A stretch of DNA of 64,000 bases from CAJBNH01 sp964447285 (GTDB taxonomy: Bacteria > Myxococcota_A > UBA9042): assembly GCA_964447285.1 (NCBI GenBank), contig CAYURO010000015.1, forward strand, positions 41,655 to 105,654. The letters run 5' to 3'. A model generated the notes under the pieces. That model was given only the letters and a program-made list of their open reading frames with translations. It was not told the origin of the DNA and ran no database searches. Numbering within the stretch: position 1 is the first letter of the stretch; each line of letters begins with the position of its first letter. Position numbers and translations under genes: made by a program. Shown in pieces: positions 61,579-64,000 of the stretch.

Positions 61579-64000
61579 CTAGCGAATCGACACCCGCTCG
61601 GCCCGAACATTCCAGATCCGCTCAGCATAGTCGCGCATCGACCGGTCCGAGCTGAACCAACCGCTGCGGGCGGTGTTCAGGATCGACGACCGGGTCCACG
61701 CCTCGGGGTCGACCCAGCGCGCTTCGACCTCAGCTTGTGCGCGGCGATAGGCAGCGAAGTCAGCGAGCACCAGAAAATCATCTCGATCCAGCAAATTGCG
61801 CACAAGCGGCGCGAACATGTCCGTGTCACCGCGAGAGAACGCTCCACCCGCCAGCAGCTCCAGCGCTCCCCGCAGCTCAGGATCATGCGCGACGACTTCC
61901 CAAGGCTGGTAGCCCGCCGCCTTGCGCGCCACGACCTCTGCCGCCGTCAGCCCGAACAGGAAGAAGTGGTCGGCGCCCACCAGCTCGCGGATCTCGACGT
62001 TGGCGCCATCCAAGGTGCCGATGGTCAGCGCGCCGTTCAGGGCGAACTTCATGTTGCCGGTGCCTGAAGCCTCCTTGCCCGCGGTCGAGATCTGCTCGGA
62101 CAAATCCGCTGCCGGATACAGCACTTGCCCAATCTTGACGTTGAAGTCCGGCACGAACACGACGCGCAGCCGGTCGCGGGCGCGGGGCTCCTGCGCGATG
62201 GCCTCGGCGATGCCATGGACCAGCCGGATGATCAGCTTGGCCGTACGGTACCCCGGCGCCGCTTTGCCGCCCAGCAGCACGGTGCGGGTCGGCAGGTCCT
62301 GATCCAGCCCCTGGCGCAAGCGGTCGAACGCCACGATGGTGCGCAGCAGGTTCAGGTGCTGGCGCTTGTACTCATGGATGCGCTTGGTTTGGCAGTCCAG
62401 CAGCGCGTCGGGGTCGAAGCTCAAGGCCACGTGCGACTGCAGATAGTCGTTCAGCCGCACCTTGTTGGCCCGCTTGATGCCCCGCCACTGCTGTCGAAAC
62501 GCAGCGTCGTCGGCCAGAGGCTCCAGCGCGCGCAGGCGCTCCAGGTCCGTCTCCCACCCCGGCCCGACGGACTCGGTGATCAGCTTGGAAAGCAAGGGGT
62601 TGGCTTGCCGGACGAACCGCCGGGGCGTGACGCCGTTGGTCACGTTGGTGAAGCGGTCGGGATACAGGTCAGCGAAGTCGCGCAGCACCGTCTGCCGCAA
62701 CAGCTGAGAGTGCAAGGCCGCGACGCCATTGACCTTATGACTGCCCACCACCGCCAAGTGTGCCATGCGCACGCGCTTGTCGCCGCCCTCGTCGATCAGC
62801 GACACGCGCTGCACCAAGGCCTCGTCACCCGGTCGCCGCTCGCGCACTTCGTCCAGGAAGCGGCGGTTGATCTCGAACAGGATCTGCACGTGCCGGGGCA
62901 GCAGGCGTTGCATCAGGGGCAGCGGCCAGGTCTCCAGCGCCTCGGGCAGCAGCGTGTGGTTGGTGTAGGCGCAAGTGTCGGTCGTGACCTGCCACGCCTC
63001 GTCCCACGGCATCGCGTTTTCGTCGACCAGCAGGCGCATCAGCTCGGTGATGGCCAGCGCCGGGTGCGTGTCGTTCAGCTGGACCGCGTACTTGCGCGAC
63101 AGGCCGTGCAGGTCGCTGTTGCGCTGTTTGTAGATGCGGATCATGTCCTGCAGCGAGCAGGTCACGAACAGGTACTGCTGCTCCAGCCGCAGTTGCTTGC
63201 CCGCCAGCGAGTCGTCGTTGGGATACAGCACCTTGGTCAGGTTCTCGCAGCCGACCTTCTCGTGCACCGCGCCCACGTAGTCACCCGTGTTGAACGCCTG
63301 AAAGTCGAACTCCTCGACCGCCAACGCCGTCCAGAGACGCAGGAAATTCGCGTTGTCGGTGCCGAAGCCCAGCACGGGTGTGTCGTGCGCGACGCCACGG
63401 ACCCGCCGCTCTGGCGTCCACTTGGTCCAGTAGCGGCCGGCGTCGTCCCGCCCGGACTCGACACGGCCGCCGAAGCCGACAATGTGCTCGATCTGGTAGC
63501 GAGGGATCTCCCACGGATTGCCCAGCTGCAGCCACGTGTCGGTGGCCTCGACCTGCCAGCCGTCGACGATGCGCTGGTCGAAGATGCCGTACTCATAGCG
63601 AATTCCATAGCCGATCGCGGGCATTCCCAGCGTCGCCAGCGAGTCCATGTAGCACGCCGCCAGCCGCCCGAGACCGCCGTTGCCCAGACCCGGCTCTTCC
63701 TCATGGTCGATCAGCAGCTCCAGATCGATGCCCAAGGGCTGCAACGCCTCCGCAGCCGCCTCCCGCATCCCCAGGCACAGCAGGTTGTGCTCCAGCTGCG
63801 GCCCCATCAGATACTCGGCTGACAGGTACACGACGGTACGACTCTCGCGCGTGCGAAAGGTGCGTGACGACTCGATCCAACGCTGCAGCAGCCGGTCGCG
63901 GACGGTGCCGGCAAGCGCCAGGTAGTGGTCGTTGCGGGTGGCCACCTCGGCGAACTTCGCCTGCCGTGTGAACAGGTTCTGCAGGAAATCGCGGCGAATC
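61579..64000 (-). CDS. glgP: Glycogen phosphorylase (5' end beyond the window)
   Basis: 806 residues visible and still open at the right edge (FLQNLFTRQAKFAEVATRN precedes the conserved YLALAGTVRDRLLQRW). PLP enzyme releasing glucose-1-phosphate from alpha-1,4-glucans. Visible motifs: AEYLMGPQLEHNL, EPGLGNGGLGRLAACYMDSL, VQLNDTHPALAITEL, RFTNVTNGVTPRRF, GGKAAPGYRTAKLI and the PLP Lys of GTGNMKFALNGALTIGTLDGAN. The N-terminal regulatory part is mostly outside the window. Cytoplasmic; alpha-glucan degradation fits with the GH13 amylase in this window. Confidence 0.95.
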   Translation of the reverse strand, partial: IRRDFLQNLFTRQAKFAEVATRNDHYLALAGTVRDRLLQRWIESSRTFRTRESRTVVYLSAEYLMGPQLEHNLLCLGMREAAAEALQPLGIDLELLIDHEEEPGLGNGGLGRLAACYMDSLATLGMPAIGYGIRYEYGIFDQRIVDGWQVEATDTWLQLGNPWEIPRYQIEHIVGFGGRVESGRDDAGRYWTKWTPERRVRGVAHDTPVLGFGTDNANFLRLWTALAVEEFDFQAFNTGDYVGAVHEKVGCENLTKVLYPNDDSLAGKQLRLEQQYLFVTCSLQDMIRIYKQRNSDLHGLSRKYAVQLNDTHPALAITELMRLLVDENAMPWDEAWQVTTDTCAYTNHTLLPEALETWPLPLMQRLLPRHVQILFEINRRFLDEVRERRPGDEALVQRVSLIDEGGDKRVRMAHLAVVGSHKVNGVAALHSQLLRQTVLRDFADLYPDRFTNVTNGVTPRRFVRQANPLLSKLITESVGPGWETDLERLRALEPLADDAAFRQQWRGIKRANKVRLNDYLQSHVALSFDPDALLDCQTKRIHEYKRQHLNLLRTIVAFDRLRQGLDQDLPTRTVLLGGKAAPGYRTAKLIIRLVHGIAEAIAQEPRARDRLRVVFVPDFNVKIGQVLYPAADLSEQISTAGKEASGTGNMKFALNGALTIGTLDGANVEIRELVGADHFFLFGLTAAEVVARKAAGYQPWEVVAHDPELRGALELLAGGAFSRGDTDMFAPLVRNLLDRDDFLVLADFAAYRRAQAEVEARWVDPEAWTRSSILNTARSGWFSSDRSMRDYAERIWNVRAERVSIR

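Noticed and set aside
62125..63822. Plus-strand frame of about 565 codons opposite glgP
   Set aside because: Antisense shadow; glgP motifs on the other strand are complete.

Overview
The window is high-GC DNA whose gene content points to a Myxococcota-type bacterium (Myxococcota/Bradymonadota neighbourhood, probably a draft or metagenome contig because it holds a run of exactly 100 N at 28265-28364). The evidence is many lipoproteins with Asp/Thr-rich tethers, secreted proteins with Cys-rich 'CDDGNPC' repeats, EGF-like and thrombospondin type-3 repeats, a MYXO-CTERM-like sorting signal, an FHA-GAF-adenylate cyclase and a CarH/ECF-sigma carotenoid locus. I see no insertion sequence, prophage, CRISPR array, tRNA or rRNA.

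Layout. 1-3.6 kb: gene relics at the edge, then a lipoprotein with a very long Ala/Lys helix. 3.7-6.2 kb: prfC and an EamA transporter. 6.2-9.3 kb: a minus-strand operon eutC-eutL-(methyltransferase-like)-(RNase Z-like), with no eutB nearby. 9.4-14 kb: small zinc-binding proteins, a DEAD/DEAH helicase, a chorismatase/RidA-like protein and a class II glutamine amidotransferase. 14.2-16 kb: a Cys-rich lipoprotein. 16-19.4 kb: a PfkB kinase fused to a putative N-glycosylase domain, then hflX. 19.7-24.4 kb: a hybrid histidine kinase facing an FHA-GAF-cyclase. 24.8-32 kb: one giant secreted/OmpA gene interrupted by the assembly gap. 32.4-37.6 kb: rlmN, a GH13 amylase lipoprotein and a PQQ-propeller-like lipoprotein. 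37.7-43.3 kb: the carotenoid cluster crtC / crtI-crtB / carH-like regulator / ECF sigma. 43.5-47 kb: an exported LigB-type dioxygenase and pabA-pabB-pabC. 47-52.8 kb: an esterase lipoprotein, a PPC-domain lipoprotein and a tail-fibre-like secreted protein. 53.3-57.8 kb: parC-parE. 57.9-61.6 kb: small exported proteins and a transglutaminase-like protein. 61.6-64 kb: glycogen phosphorylase, running off the edge.

How the genes fit together. The sigma gene and the B12-type MerR regulator form a two-gene operon. Its predicted promoter is overlaid by roughly 11-bp repeats, the architecture expected of a CarH-type light switch, and the adjacent crt genes are the likely targets. pabA-B-C overlap and supply p-aminobenzoate for folate. 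The amylase and the phosphorylase both act on alpha-glucans.

Strongest candidates for something new: (1) the kinase-glycosylase fusion at 16090-17946, which ends in an endonuclease III-like cysteine cluster; (2) the giant gene, which carries an internal sorting signal followed by an internal signal peptide and an OmpA protein in one uninterrupted frame; (3) the CarH-type operator at 43316-43368; (4) an eutC-eutL pair without eutB. All functional statements come from reading the sequence; no database search was run.
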